Source of the DNA: Mycolicibacterium tokaiense
GTDB taxonomy: Bacteria > Actinomycetota > Actinomycetes > Mycobacteriales > Mycobacteriaceae
NCBI RefSeq assembly: GCF_010725885.1
Contig: NZ_AP022600.1
Coordinates: forward strand, 434,001-498,000
Reading direction: 5' to 3'
DNA: 64,000 nucleotides
Shown one piece after another: positions 7,915-18,800 of the stretch. Under the pieces are notes generated by a model that worked only from the letters and a program-made list of their open reading frames with translations, did no database searches and was not told the origin of the DNA. The stretch's first letter is position 1. Every line of letters begins with the position of its first letter. Both the position numbers and the translations under genes were made by a program.

Positions 7915-8280
7915 ATGGCAACCTCCATCGTGGTGCCCATGACCAACACAGAATGGGAAACACTCCCAGACACCGTGAAAACGTTCATGACCGCACTCGA
8001 CGCCCGGCAGGTGGAACAAGCTCTGGCCACCCTGACCGCCGATGCCGTGGTGACCGATGACGGCCGCGACCACACCGGCACCGACGAAATCGGCACGTGG
8101 GTGGCCACCGAAGGCGCCCAGTTCACCTACACCACCGCGTTCACCGGTGCGTCCAGCACCGAGGCCGGGGTCGTCGTCGGGCAGCATCTGGAGGGCAACT
8201 TCCCCGGCGGCGTCGTCGACCTGAACTACCGGTTCACCCTCGACGGCGGCCTGATCAGCCGCGTGGTGATCGAGCCATGA
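7915..8280 (+). CDS. NTF2/SnoaL-like small protein
   Basis: A 121-residue protein with the SnoaL/NTF2 cone-fold pattern: an N-terminal helix (VKTFMTALDARQVEQALATL), a short strand (DAVVTDDGRDHTG) and C-terminal strands ending NYRFTLDGGLISRVVIEP. An alternative start at ATG 7939 (MTNTEWETLPD) may be the real one because there is no clear ribosome site for either. It is coupled by an ATGA overlap to the SDR gene at 8277. The fold serves as small enzymes, ligand-binding proteins and also toxin immunity proteins; no specific activity can be assigned. Confidence 0.75.
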   Translation: MATSIVVPMTNTEWETLPDTVKTFMTALDARQVEQALATLTADAVVTDDGRDHTGTDEIGTWVATEGAQFTYTTAFTGASSTEAGVVVGQHLEGNFPGGVVDLNYRFTLDGGLISRVVIEP

Positions 8281-9116
8281 GCCGGCGGTGGTTCATCACC
8301 GGTGGCACACCCGGCAACTTCGGGGTGGCGTTCGCCGAGACGGCGCTGCAGGCCGGCGACCGGGTGGTGCTGACCTCCCGGCGCCCACAGGAACTGGCGA
8401 GCTGGGCCGAGCAGTACGACGACCGCGTGCTCGTCGTCGCGCTCGACGTCACCGACCCCGCCCAGGTTGCCGAGGCGGTGCGGACCGCCGAGGAGCATTT
8501 CGGCGGTATCGATGTGCTGGTCAACAATGCCGGCCGCGGCTGGTTCGGATCGATCGAGGGGATGGACGACTCGGCGGTGCGGTCGATGTTCGAGCTGAAC
8601 TTCTTCGCGGTGCTGTCGGTGACCCGCGCCGTGCTGCCGGGGATGCGCGCCCGCGGCACCGGGTGGATCGTCAACATCTCGTCGGTGGCCGGGCTGGTGG
8701 CGGCGACCGGATTCGGTTACTACAGCGCGACGAAGTTCGCCGTCGAAGCCGTCACCGAGGCGCTGCGCACCGAGGTGGCCGATCAGGGCATCTCGGTGCT
8801 GGCCGTGGAACCGGGCGCCTTCCGCACCAACGCCTACGCCGGCTTCGCCGACGAGCCCGTCGCCGAACCCATCCCGGAGTACCACGACATGCTCAAGCAG
8901 GTCCAGGCCACCTTTGTGGAGATGGACGGCGCTCAGCCCGGTGATCCGCACCGCGGCGCCCGGGCGGTCATCGCGGCGATGGAACAAGACACCCCGCCCA
9001 AGCGGCTGGTCCTGGGCAACGGCGGATACGACGCCGTGGTCGAGACCCTGGAAGGCGCCCTGGCCGACATCCGGTCCGGCGAGGCCCTGTCCCGCACCAC
9101 AGATTTTCCCGAGTGA
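8277..9116 (+). CDS. Classical short-chain dehydrogenase/reductase
   Basis: A 279-residue SDR. ITGGTPGNFGVAFAE is the nucleotide-binding TGxxxGxG loop (with a P insertion), VLVNNAGRG the NNAG motif, IVNISSVAG the catalytic Ser region and YYSATKFAVE the YxxxK motif, so all active-site residues are present. It starts at 8277, overlapping the NTF2-like gene by 4 bases. NAD(P)H-dependent reduction or oxidation of a carbonyl or hydroxyl substrate is expected. The pairing with an SnoaL-like gene is common in tailoring or degradative operons, but nothing here fixes the substrate. Confidence 0.9.
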   Translation: MSRRWFITGGTPGNFGVAFAETALQAGDRVVLTSRRPQELASWAEQYDDRVLVVALDVTDPAQVAEAVRTAEEHFGGIDVLVNNAGRGWFGSIEGMDDSAVRSMFELNFFAVLSVTRAVLPGMRARGTGWIVNISSVAGLVAATGFGYYSATKFAVEAVTEALRTEVADQGISVLAVEPGAFRTNAYAGFADEPVAEPIPEYHDMLKQVQATFVEMDGAQPGDPHRGARAVIAAMEQDTPPKRLVLGNGGYDAVVETLEGALADIRSGEALSRTTDFPE

Positions 9117-9225
9117 TGGGGTGCAGGGTTCATCGAAGGACGCAAATGCGTGAGGTTCCTACGAGTGGATTCTGGAAGCGTGAGCCGAAAGTCGGATCGC
9201 GCCTTGCGTTTTGAGGAGGATATCA

Positions 9226-9651
9226 ATGAATCAATCAAATGCTTATCTCGTGGTGAAGAACCTTTATGACGCTTACGATCGTGGTGATGAAGAGGCGTTC
9301 TTTCGTGATTTGTCGCCTAACCTCACCTGGGTCGAGAGTGTCGGATTTCCGGCACCGGGAATATTCCACAACAGAGCAGAGATCAGGGCCAACGTTTTCG
9401 ATGTTCTAGAGCGAGATTTCACGGTGTTCCGATACAGTCTCGACACCTTGATAGATGGTGGCGAGTTCATCGTTGCATTTGGCACTTATCGGGGAACTCA
9501 TCGCGTGACGAAGAACAACTTCGAGTCGCGAGCTGCCCACGTCTGGCATGTCCGCGAGAATCTGATCGACAGTTTCGAGCAGTTTGCTGACACCGAGGTC
9601 ATCCAGCGTGCAGCGGCTCACGATCCCGGTGATCCGAAAGAGAGTTCCTGA
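9226..9651 (+). CDS. NTF2/SnoaL-like protein of atypical base composition
   Basis: A 141-residue protein with an NTF2/SnoaL pattern: VVKNLYDAYDRGDEEAFFRDLSPNLTWVES, then strands through GTYRGTHRVTKNNFESRAAHVWHVRENLIDSFEQFADT. The start at 9226 is fixed by GAGGAGGA 5-12 bases upstream; ATG is preceded in frame only by an unlikely 9211 start. The gene is visibly richer in A and T than its neighbours (codons such as AAT, TCA, TTT and GAT are frequent), a sign of separate origin. It lies next to the 3' end of the giant ESX toxin-like gene, convergent with it, between two rearrangement junctions. NTF2-fold immunity proteins exist for secreted toxins, so immunity is one possible role. Confidence 0.75.
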   Translation: MNQSNAYLVVKNLYDAYDRGDEEAFFRDLSPNLTWVESVGFPAPGIFHNRAEIRANVFDVLERDFTVFRYSLDTLIDGGEFIVAFGTYRGTHRVTKNNFESRAAHVWHVRENLIDSFEQFADTEVIQRAAAHDPGDPKESS

Positions 9652-9739
9652 GCGATCCGTCATGTCCAGAGGCATCGCTGACAGTGGGTGTCCGGGGACT
9701 TCGGTGATGGTGGTGCAGGGGTGGGTCGGTGACGACGAC

Positions 9740-9850
9740 TCCGCCGTCGATGCCAACGACGATGCCCTGTGCGTCAACGACGGCCACCCGCTGGCCTGGC
9801 CGGTCACCCGCGTCCTGTTGGCCGCCACGGCCGTTGCCGTCGGGCGATAG
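9740..9850 (+). pseudogene. Remnant of a second methyltransferase-type gene (last ~37 codons)
   Basis: The in-frame stretch ending GHPLAWPVTRVLLAATAVAVGR and stop TAG at 9850 is a diverged version of the C-terminus of the 6310-7815 fusion (GNSLDWPVTHVLLAAQAGVGGR). No start or upstream domain is present, so this is the leftover 3' end of a paralogue. It faces the 3' end of the giant gene with 8 bases between stops, the same spacing seen at 7815/7824. Confidence 0.6.
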
Positions 9851-9874
9851 CCCCGGTATCACTCTGAGTCGGAG
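9770..9874 (+). repeat. Junction repeat copy B
   Basis: This is the partner of the repeat at 7735-7839, gap-free and about 79 percent identical by hand count (83 of 105). It contains the methyltransferase remnant stop and the stop plus last codons of the giant gene. The divergence shows that it is not a recent duplication. Confidence 0.75.
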
Positions 9875-12800
9875 TCCGAGTCGAAGCTCAGCCAGCTCTT
9901 CCCGGGCCCCCGCGAGCTGCGGACGTCTAGGAAGAAACCGCCCTCGATGGGGTCACGGCCAAGCGAGCTGCGACCGCGCGACGACGATGCCTGCGGCCCG
10001 CGGCTTTGGGCCTCACGATCGATGGACTCGTCGTCCAGGACCGCAATCGGCGGCGTCAGCGTGGAGGTGGTGGCGGGTGCAACACTCGCTTCTGCAGACT
10101 CTGAGCGGGCAGCCTGCAGCGGAAGATCATCGAGCCTCGGAGGATCGGACGCGTCGACCTCCTGATGGCCCGTCGGCACCTCCGCCAGCCGTACCGTCAC
10201 CCGGCGTGTTGCCGGCGCATCCGTGGCCCGGTTGCCGGACGCGGGAGCACCACCGGGCAGGGTCTTCCCGCGCGACGTGGGTTGGTCGAATCGCACCATG
10301 CTGGGGTGGATTCCGCGCTCGCCGAGGCGTACCCGTATCGCGGTTTCCAGGAACTCCAGGGTGGCGCGCGCGCGCTCCATGCCGACCGAATCGGCCTTGT
10401 GCAACACATTGCCGCCGTTGCCACCACCATCCGCGTGCACCACCACAGCACCTTGGCTTGCTACAGAACGGCGAACCGCCTCATTGACCACATGGTCGAG
10501 GAAGGGTTGGAGTTCATCGCGCTGCACGTCGCCGAGCTGGGTGCTCCGCTCGGCGAAGTCGACGTGCACCTCGCCATCGGTCACCGGAGCTTCTTCCTCG
10601 GTTCGAATGACGACCACCCGGCGCGCCGTCTCGTCCGACCCGAAATCGTGCGGCCTGCCGGCGGTACCGGGTATTCCCCGTCCCCGCGATTCCGCCCGGA
10701 ACGTCACCTGCGACGTCGGGACTCCGCCATCTCGGAGCTGACGGTGCACCTCTTCCTCCAGGACCCTGTGGATCTCGGCGGCCCGCCGCTCACCCACGGT
10801 GGTCGGCCTGCCGTTGTACGGCCAGCCCTGGAAGGGCCAGCGGCGCCCGTTGCCACCGACATCGACATACACCACCAGCCGGGTCGAAGCGGGGTTGGCC
10901 TGGTATCGCTGCGTGGCTTGCAGGGCGATCTGCGTGGCGCGAGCGTGAACGGTGCGAACTTCCCGATCATCGAGCGTCTTGGCCTTCTCTCGGAATTGCA
11001 GCTCGATGGGTGCGTCCACGTCCAGCGCCCCGTTGTCTGAATCACGTTCTGATCCAGTGGTGTTCGCGTCGGGAGTTGTCGCCGGCGCACCCCAATTCAG
11101 GCCCCACCACCGGCGACCTGCCGACGGCTCGATGGCGGGCTCGTGTGTCCGTCCGATCCCCAGAAGCGGCCGTCCGGTGACACGGTGATCGTCACCGTCG
11201 AGTCCGTCCTGGCGGCCGGCCACGATCCGCCCGAAGTTGGTCAGCGACTGCGACCGCGATCCCATCGCGTCCAGGTAGCGGTAGTACGAGGTATGGGTCA
11301 TCACGGTGGACATCTCATCCATGGACCTCGGGAACTCCGAAGCCAGGCGGCGTGCACCGAACTGCTGCAATGCGGGATCGATGCCTTGGCCGATCATCGC
11401 ACTCGGATCCGGTGTGCGCCCCAACGCGGTGACCGGATCCCGCGATGAGCTGGCGACAAAGACATTGGTCCCGATGCCGAAATCGGCGGCGGTGCGCTGC
11501 GGCCCCGCTCCCGGAGACCCGAGCAAGGTGATGGTCCGCACCTGTTCGGCCAGTCGACCGTCGCGACCCGCAAACGACGTGGTGGTCGAACCGTAGGAGT
11601 GCGCGAATACGTGATTGTTCGAGAACCTGCTGCCGTCAGGGGCGTTGGGATCCCGCCCTGCGTTGAAGGCGCTGATGTCGGCGTGCAGAACTTCCCCGCC
11701 CGCTTCCGCCAAACCCCTGCCCGTCACCCGGACAGAACGCCACCCGCTGGGTGCGTCATAACCGATCCACACGATCACCACGGGATCGGGCGCCCCTTCG
11801 GCGCGGGCGGAATCCACCAGGTTCATGGCGTCATCGAGGAGATTACCGAGGCTCGCCATGGTGGTGGTCATGCCCGGCACTATCCATGACACCGAGGACG
11901 CGCGGTACGGGTCACCGCCGACGGCGACGAGGATGCGGCCGTCCCGGGAGTAGGCCTCGGGCTCGAAGCTCAGCACCATGGGGCGCCCGCCGTCGCTCGC
12001 CTGCGAACGGTGTCCCGCATGACGCAGTGCACTGTGGACCGCGTCGAGCCGCGTGATGAACGCCGGCAGTCGCGAAGGATTGGCGGCCTCGCGCGCCCTC
12101 GCGTCCGCCAACGCCTGACGGTTGGCCTCGTCACGAACCTGCGGTGGTAGCCCTTCGGCATTTCCCACCTGCTCTGGATAGGCGGTGATCATCGCACGAC
12201 GTTCCTCCCCCGACAGTGCCTGCCACCAACGGGCATTCAGCCGCGCGGTCGCAGCGCTGCCGCCCGCGTTGCCGCGCGGCGGTCGGATCAGGTTTGCGTC
12301 AACGAGCCTGTCTGGACCGACGAAGTGTGTGTCCGTCGGGGAAACTCTCTTCCTCAAGGCCTGCCGCGAGAGCGCCCGAGTGGACCCGTCGACTTCACGG
12401 TCAGGTTCGAAACGTGGGATGTCCCGAGCCATGACGTGCTCGCTGCGATCCTCCGGCATGGTCAGGAAGCTGACACCTGCTCCCGGGGCGCGGCGCGGTG
12501 CGGACTCAGCCGTGGGCTTGGATTGTCGTCCCTCCCCCTGCGACTTCTCCTGACGCTGATCATGATCGCCGGTCGGCGAATGGTCGTCAGAGTCCTCGGC
12601 GTCACTGGGCAAGGCGAATCGCACGCGGCGAACTCTGTCCGAATCCTTCGTCGGTTCACGATCATTGATGCGCGTAGCGGTCGATTTCAGCGCCGACCAC
12701 GTGTCAGGGCCCAACAACGAAGGTCGGGCCAACGGTCGCGCGACCGGGGCTTCGGGTGGCCGTGTGCGCGTGTCTGCTGCCTCGCGGACCGCACTCCGGG

Positions 12801-15800
12801 GCTTGCTCTGCGACGCCAAGTGCGCACTCAGTGCACCCAGGTCCCTGGCCGCCTCGGGGCGCTCGGCGAAGGCCGGTGTGTCGGTGGCAGAACTCAACGA
12901 GAAACCACCGGGTACCCCCACGGCTCCCCATTCTTCGTCCAGATCGTCGACATCCTTTGATGCGACGTCCTGTGATGGTGCACCCCGTGACTCTTCCTGA
13001 ACGGTCGACCCGTCCGCGGCATCATCGGAAGGGGACCGAGGCGGCGCCGGATGACGCGGATCGGGCGTGAAACCTCCCGGCACGCCTGCAGCACCCATCG
13101 ACTCCGGGGATTCCTCTGCGTCACTCGATGAGTTGGTCTCGGCAGGCGCGATCTGGCCGGTCGGTGTGGAACTACTGCGCCATGAGGTGACCGCCGCGAG
13201 TGCCTGCGGCAGATATCGTTGGCCGGCCCCAACTGCGGAGGACGACAACCACGCCACACCTTCAGCGAGCCGGTCTGCGTAGGTCGCGCTCATCCCGAGT
13301 GTGTACAGCAGCCAGGGATAGGCATTGTCGATAGACCGGAACGTCTCGCCTCCGCTGAGAGCATTGACCACACCGGGAAGGATCGCCACCAGCGCCGGAG
13401 GCGTGAAGTGGATGAACTGCTTGGCTGCATCGGCGGCAGTGACGCTAGGGTCGAGCATCTCGGTGACGGTGCGCACGATGAGGTACGTCGAAGCCGGAAC
13501 CACCGTGGACATGGCCAGGGGGTTGCGCGCCAGAACGGACGCCGCGATCCCGCCTCCGCGAACAGTCGCCGTCACAAGGGCGTAGCCGAACTTCGGCCAG
13601 AAATCCACGTTGCCCACGCTGGGCGCCGGCGGTACATCCACCAACTGGGCGGCCAGGCGCTCCAGTTGCAGGATGTCCTTTCCGATCAGGGAGATCTGGC
13701 GCTCCGTACTCTCCGAGACATGGGCGCCACGTTCTTCGAACAGGTGCTGGGCCCTCTCGATCATCGTGAAACGAGAACGTAGTGAACTGATACGTCGCGA
13801 CAGCGCTTCCTGGGTCAAGTACACAGGCTGGCTCTCCACCGCACCGGCATCGGCCGCGCGGGAGGAGTCAGAGTCCGAGAGGAGCCGCAGCCGGCCCTTG
13901 GCCAGAGCGATCCGCTCGGTTTCCGGCATCGGAAGGCCCGCGCCGACGGCGAGCGAGAGGACTGAGTCAGCCAGGCGCGGAAGGTAATCGGCGAATCCCG
14001 CCGCGAAGAAGACGAGTCCCTGTAGGGAGCCGGAGATGGCCGCCCATTCGCCGACCGACAACCTGGGGTTCTCGCCGGTCAGCAGTGAACGGTCCATGAT
14101 GGGGCCGAGATTGACGAACCCCGGGACGTTGAGCGGAAGCACCAGATCGAATGCAGTTTCGCTCATCAGGCGCGCACTGTAGGTGGCGTGCCGCGCCAGG
14201 CCCCCCATGGTGAGTGCAGCCTTCGTATGGGTACCGGCAATGAGAGAGACGAAGTTCAGCGCCTGTGGGTTCTGCAAGACCGGTGCGATATAGGGCGGTG
14301 CCATCAACACGATGGGCAAGAGGGCATTTCGAGCCCGGATGAGCCGACCTTCATCTCGCAGCAATCCCTGGACCGAGCCCATCGCCTTGCCGACGATGGC
14401 CCCCGCTACGTTGTGCAGCATCCGGTAGGCCGTCTGTTCCGACTCGGAGAGTGAGCGTCGTGGGTGCGCTGCTGCCAGCGCATGGAGATCTTCGAGGTCC
14501 TCCATGAGGCTCGCCAGAACCGGCCTCCCGGTTTCGGGGTCAGTCAGGTCCTGTCGGAGGATCTGGACAAACGCCGCGTCGTCGCGGTGAGCGACGTCTC
14601 TGTAGATGGTGGTTGCTGTGGCGAGGGCAACCGCCGGGGGGACGGGGTTCGCCCGACCCAGCGTGCTGGTCACCCCACTGCCGGATGTCTCCGGCCGGGT
14701 GGCTTCTTCGACGTCCCGGGCGGGTAAGGCCGCATCCACCGTCCGTCGAATGTGGTCGTCCAACGCGCCGTCGGGGTTGTCGCGCTCGACAACCGGCAGA
14801 TTACCGTCGTAGTGGTTATGGCCGTTGTAGCGGACATCGACTGTGCGAGAGGTATTTTCCGGTCCGACCCTCGATCCGTTGACCACGTCGTGCACCTGCA
14901 CGTTCAACGTGTGGGCCACCAGGGTGGAGAACATGTCCCCGAAACTCGACGTCCAGCCCCACTCCCCCCACGATTCCACCGCCTCGAGCAGGTGGGCATA
15001 CTCCATGTCGGTCAAGCGCCGGGTACTGGCGGTGCGCACCGCAACACGCAGGTCCTCGATGCCGCGGAGATCGCCGATCGTGGGCACTCTGCCGCGATTC
15101 CGCAGGTACTCGAACTGGGCCTGCTGCCCGACCTGAGGTTCCGCGTTTCGCCTGCCGTCGGCCTCGATCCCCGCCTCGTGACGAGCCAGTCGTTGCGCCT
15201 CTGCCCGGCCGCGGCTGCGGGTCAACTCTCGGGTCCGCTCGGTGACATAACGCTCGCGCAGTCCGTCGGGAGAGAGCCACTCTTCGGACTCCACCCGATG
15301 GTTCTCGTCGAGACCCAGTGCCGAAAGGCGCTCCCGGAGTTCTGGCACGCCGGCGGCGGCCACCCAGTTCTCCAGCCGCGTCCGTTCCGCGTGGTTGCCG
15401 CGGAACAGTTGCACCGCTCGGTCCGGTAACCCGCGGCCACCACGATCCAGGACGAACTGACGAACCTGCGCGTACAACGCGGAGCGGGCATGCTCCAAGG
15501 GCCCGCCCGCCAAGGCAGATGGGTTCCTGCTGCGGGCCTGGTCCAATGCTGTCGAGTGTGCCTGCGCTGCGGTCATCGAGTCCGGCACCCATGCCGGTGG
15601 CCACAGTTCCGGCGGCGTGCTTAGTGTGACTGCGTTGAGCAGGCACCACCCGTCACCGGGGACGCGAATCAGGTTCTCGGCGTCTGCTGGGGCGGCCTTG
15701 ACCTGTTGTTCCTTGGGGGCCCCTCCGCGCAGACTCACCACCTTCTGGCGTGCCGCGAAATCTCGTGCCGCGGTCTCACCCGAGCGATGCCACATGTACA

Positions 15801-18800
15801 GAACGCGCAACGCCGCCTGCGCGGCCGGTTGGTCGCGGTACGCATCCAACCGATAACCCTCTTCGGTCAGCTCACCCCCGCCCGGCGACAGCCACCGATG
15901 GACCGCCTGCAGCCGTTCCCGGAAATCCGGGTGCTCTCGCACTGTCTCCCAGTGCGAATCGATCCACCTGAAGTCCCTCGGAGCGACCATGTCTGACATT
16001 TCTATGGGCGACCCTGCCTCGGCTACCTCGGCGGTGGACTCGGTGGCGCGGCCTGTAGCGGCGAACAGTCCAGACACAAACGACGGCATCAACGACGCGA
16101 CCGCAACAAACCAACTGAAAGCAGCAGGCAACCGGGATATCCCCGCCGCGAAATGGTTGGCCATCCACTCGCCGATCCAAGCCGCGTAGGTCATGCTCAA
16201 CAGTCCGTAGGCCGCCATCACCACCGGATAGGCCCGCGGGTTACCCCAGACCGCTTCTTTCTTGCCCTGCAGCGTGGTAATGATCGTCGCAAGGTCCACC
16301 AGGACGCCCGGCAAACCCTCCGAGGTGAGGTTGGTGAACACCTCACGGGCGTCGTCGGCGGACCGGGACGGATCGAGAACCACTGCGATGGCCCGTGAGA
16401 GCACATAGGCCGCGTCCGCTGTCGACGAGGCGAACGTCAGCTTGTCTGAATACCATCCGGCCGCAGGCGCGATGGTGTGGACCAATAGATGGGGCAGCAG
16501 GAACGCCGCTTTCGCGAGCCACTCCGGGTTGGCCTGCGACCAGAACCGCGTCGGCTTGATGCCTTGCAGGCCGTCGAGCCACTGTCGCGCCCATCGCACA
16601 TCGTCGTCGACAAACTGAATTTGTGTCCGCAAGTTCTCCGAGATGGCCTGTCCGCGGTCATCAGCCTGGAATTGCTGTACCGCCTCGCGGAGTACCGCGA
16701 CGGCCCGGTCAAGTCGCCGGGCAGGTGCAACCAGATCTTCGCGCGCCATCGGAGTTCCGTCGCCGATATCAGCACGCGATGGCAGTGCCTCATCCCCGGT
16801 CCGGACAGCGCGCTTGGACGTAAACGGCAGCGATCCCCGCCTCTGCCATGCACTCGGACCGTAGCCGAGTGAGAAGTACCACAGGATCGCAACGCCGAAC
16901 ATGGTCCAGCCGAAAGCTTTGCCGTCCTCCAGTTTTGGATAGCGAAGGGCGAAAGCCCAGGGAGCCTCCGACAGCCACGGCAGAGTGGAGTCTCGCGCGT
17001 AGTTGGCCAGCAACCTCAAGTTGGCGTAGGGATAGAGCAACATTCCGATGTCACGCGGGATCACCTTCGAGAAGCCCGACACCAGTGCTGCAATGTACGC
17101 GCGCTCCTTCTCCGATACCGCGTACACCCACGGTGCTACCGACAAAACAGTCATCCCCGCTGCCACGCCCAGCGTCTTCAGAGATCGCGGCCAGTCATAG
17201 ACCGGTCTGTTCCTCAGGACGTCGGCACTGCTCGCCGCGTCGCGCAGAGCAGGCGCAACCGATGTGCGCATCCTGACATACGTCTGGCGGTGTGGGCCGT
17301 CGCTCGGTTGAGCATTGGAAGTAGATGCCTCGACGTCACGCGAGTCCATTTGCCCGGCCAATGCCGACAATTCATCACTCAAGAATTGCAGCAGGGGTAC
17401 GTCTGTTCCCGGGAAGGTCAGCTGACCGAGGAACTCCATGAACTCCGCATCGTCGTGCGGCGCAAGGTCCTGGTAGGCCGAGGTCGCCTCCATGGCAGCC
17501 CGCCACCGCCCCTTGCCCTTGGTCGGCCTCCCGCCGCGCTCTTGATCACCATTCGTGCGGGCGGCGTCGTGGCGCGCCAACGCCTCTCGCACGTGGGCGG
17601 CGTCGTCTGGATCGGTCTCGGACGGAGGCTCCGGCTTCGGGTCCGGCTCGGGCTTCGGGTCCGGGTCCGGCTCGGGCTTCGGGTCCGGCTCCGGCTTCGG
17701 GTCCGGCTCCGGCTTCGGGTCCGGGTCCGGCTTCGGCTTGGGCTCGAGCTTCGGGTCTGGTTTGGGGTCCGGCTCGGGCTTCGGGTCTGGTTTGGGGTCC
17801 GGCTCGGGCTTCGGGTCCGGTTTGGGGTCCTGCTCCGGTTCCGTTTCGGACTCAGGGCCGGACTTCGGCTTCGGCTCGGGGTCTTGCTCCTGCTCCGGGC
17901 CGGACTTCGGCTTCGGCTTCGGCTCGGGGTCTTGCTCCGGTTCCGGCTTCGGTTCGGCTTCGGGCTCAGGCTTGAAATCCGGCTCCGGGTCTGGTTTGTT
18001 CTCCGGGTTTGGTGTGCTCTTCGTAGCGGAATCAACCTCGCTTGCGGTGTCGGACTCGACGGGTCGAGCGGCATCGTAATGGCTTGTGCCGTTGTAGAAA
18101 ACATCCACCGCTCGCCCCGTGGCGGCAGGACCCACATCTTGCAGGCCGGCGTTGTTGCGGTTGCGTATCCGCACCCCCAACGTATGCGCCACCAGTGGAA
18201 GGAACATCTCACCAAAGTCGTTGTTCCACCCCGCCGAATTCGGCTTCCACCGCTGCAACGCGGCCAGCAATCCGGCATGCTCAGGCGCCGTCATGGGCCG
18301 AGAAACCATGGTGTCGACATACACGGCCCGTAAATCCTCGTCGTCCAACTCATTCGCGCGGATCACGACACCGTTCCGCTGCAGGTACTGGACCACGCTG
18401 CGTACCCCGAGCGACGTGTCGGCCAACACCAGACGGCCCTGCGGATCCCGCACCATCGCCACCTCGGCCTCGGCTTGGAGCAACGCCTCTGAGGCCGGCA
18501 GTCCGTTTGTGTCCCGCAACTCAGCAGCCCGCTGGCGTACGTACACTTCCTGTAAGGCAGTCAACGACAACGAATCCGACGGTGTCACCACCGCGGCGCT
18601 CAGGCTGTTCAGCCGTGCCAGTAAGTCCGCACGGCCCAGCGAAGCGGCCTCGCGCTGCAAGGCGCGCATCCGCTCCTCGCTGCGCCGGAACGGCAACACC
18701 ACCTCACCACCCCACCGTCCAGGTGGACTGTCACTCACGGCCCGCACAACCAACCCGTGAAGTGCCCTCGCCGCGCGCCCCAATGGCGAAGAAGCCGGCA

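Noticed and set aside
5269..8187. A 972-codon leftward open frame antisense to the SPFH/NADK/NMNAT operon
   Set aside because: It is a product of high G+C third positions; the translation is His/Gly/Arg-rich low complexity and opposes three genes with clear domains and start signals.
9584..9850. An 88-codon rightward gene ending at 9850
   Set aside because: Only the last ~37 codons resemble a protein (the methyltransferase C-terminus); the first part overlaps the NTF2-like gene in another frame, so it is treated as a remnant.
17628..17990. Repeats that superficially look like a CRISPR array
   Set aside because: Units are short, contiguous, in-frame and lack unique spacers of constant length.
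17290..18333. A 347-codon rightward frame rich in Arg/Leu/Gly dipeptides
   Set aside because: It is the mirror of the Pro/Lys/Glu/Asp repeat of the giant gene; low complexity and no ribosome site.
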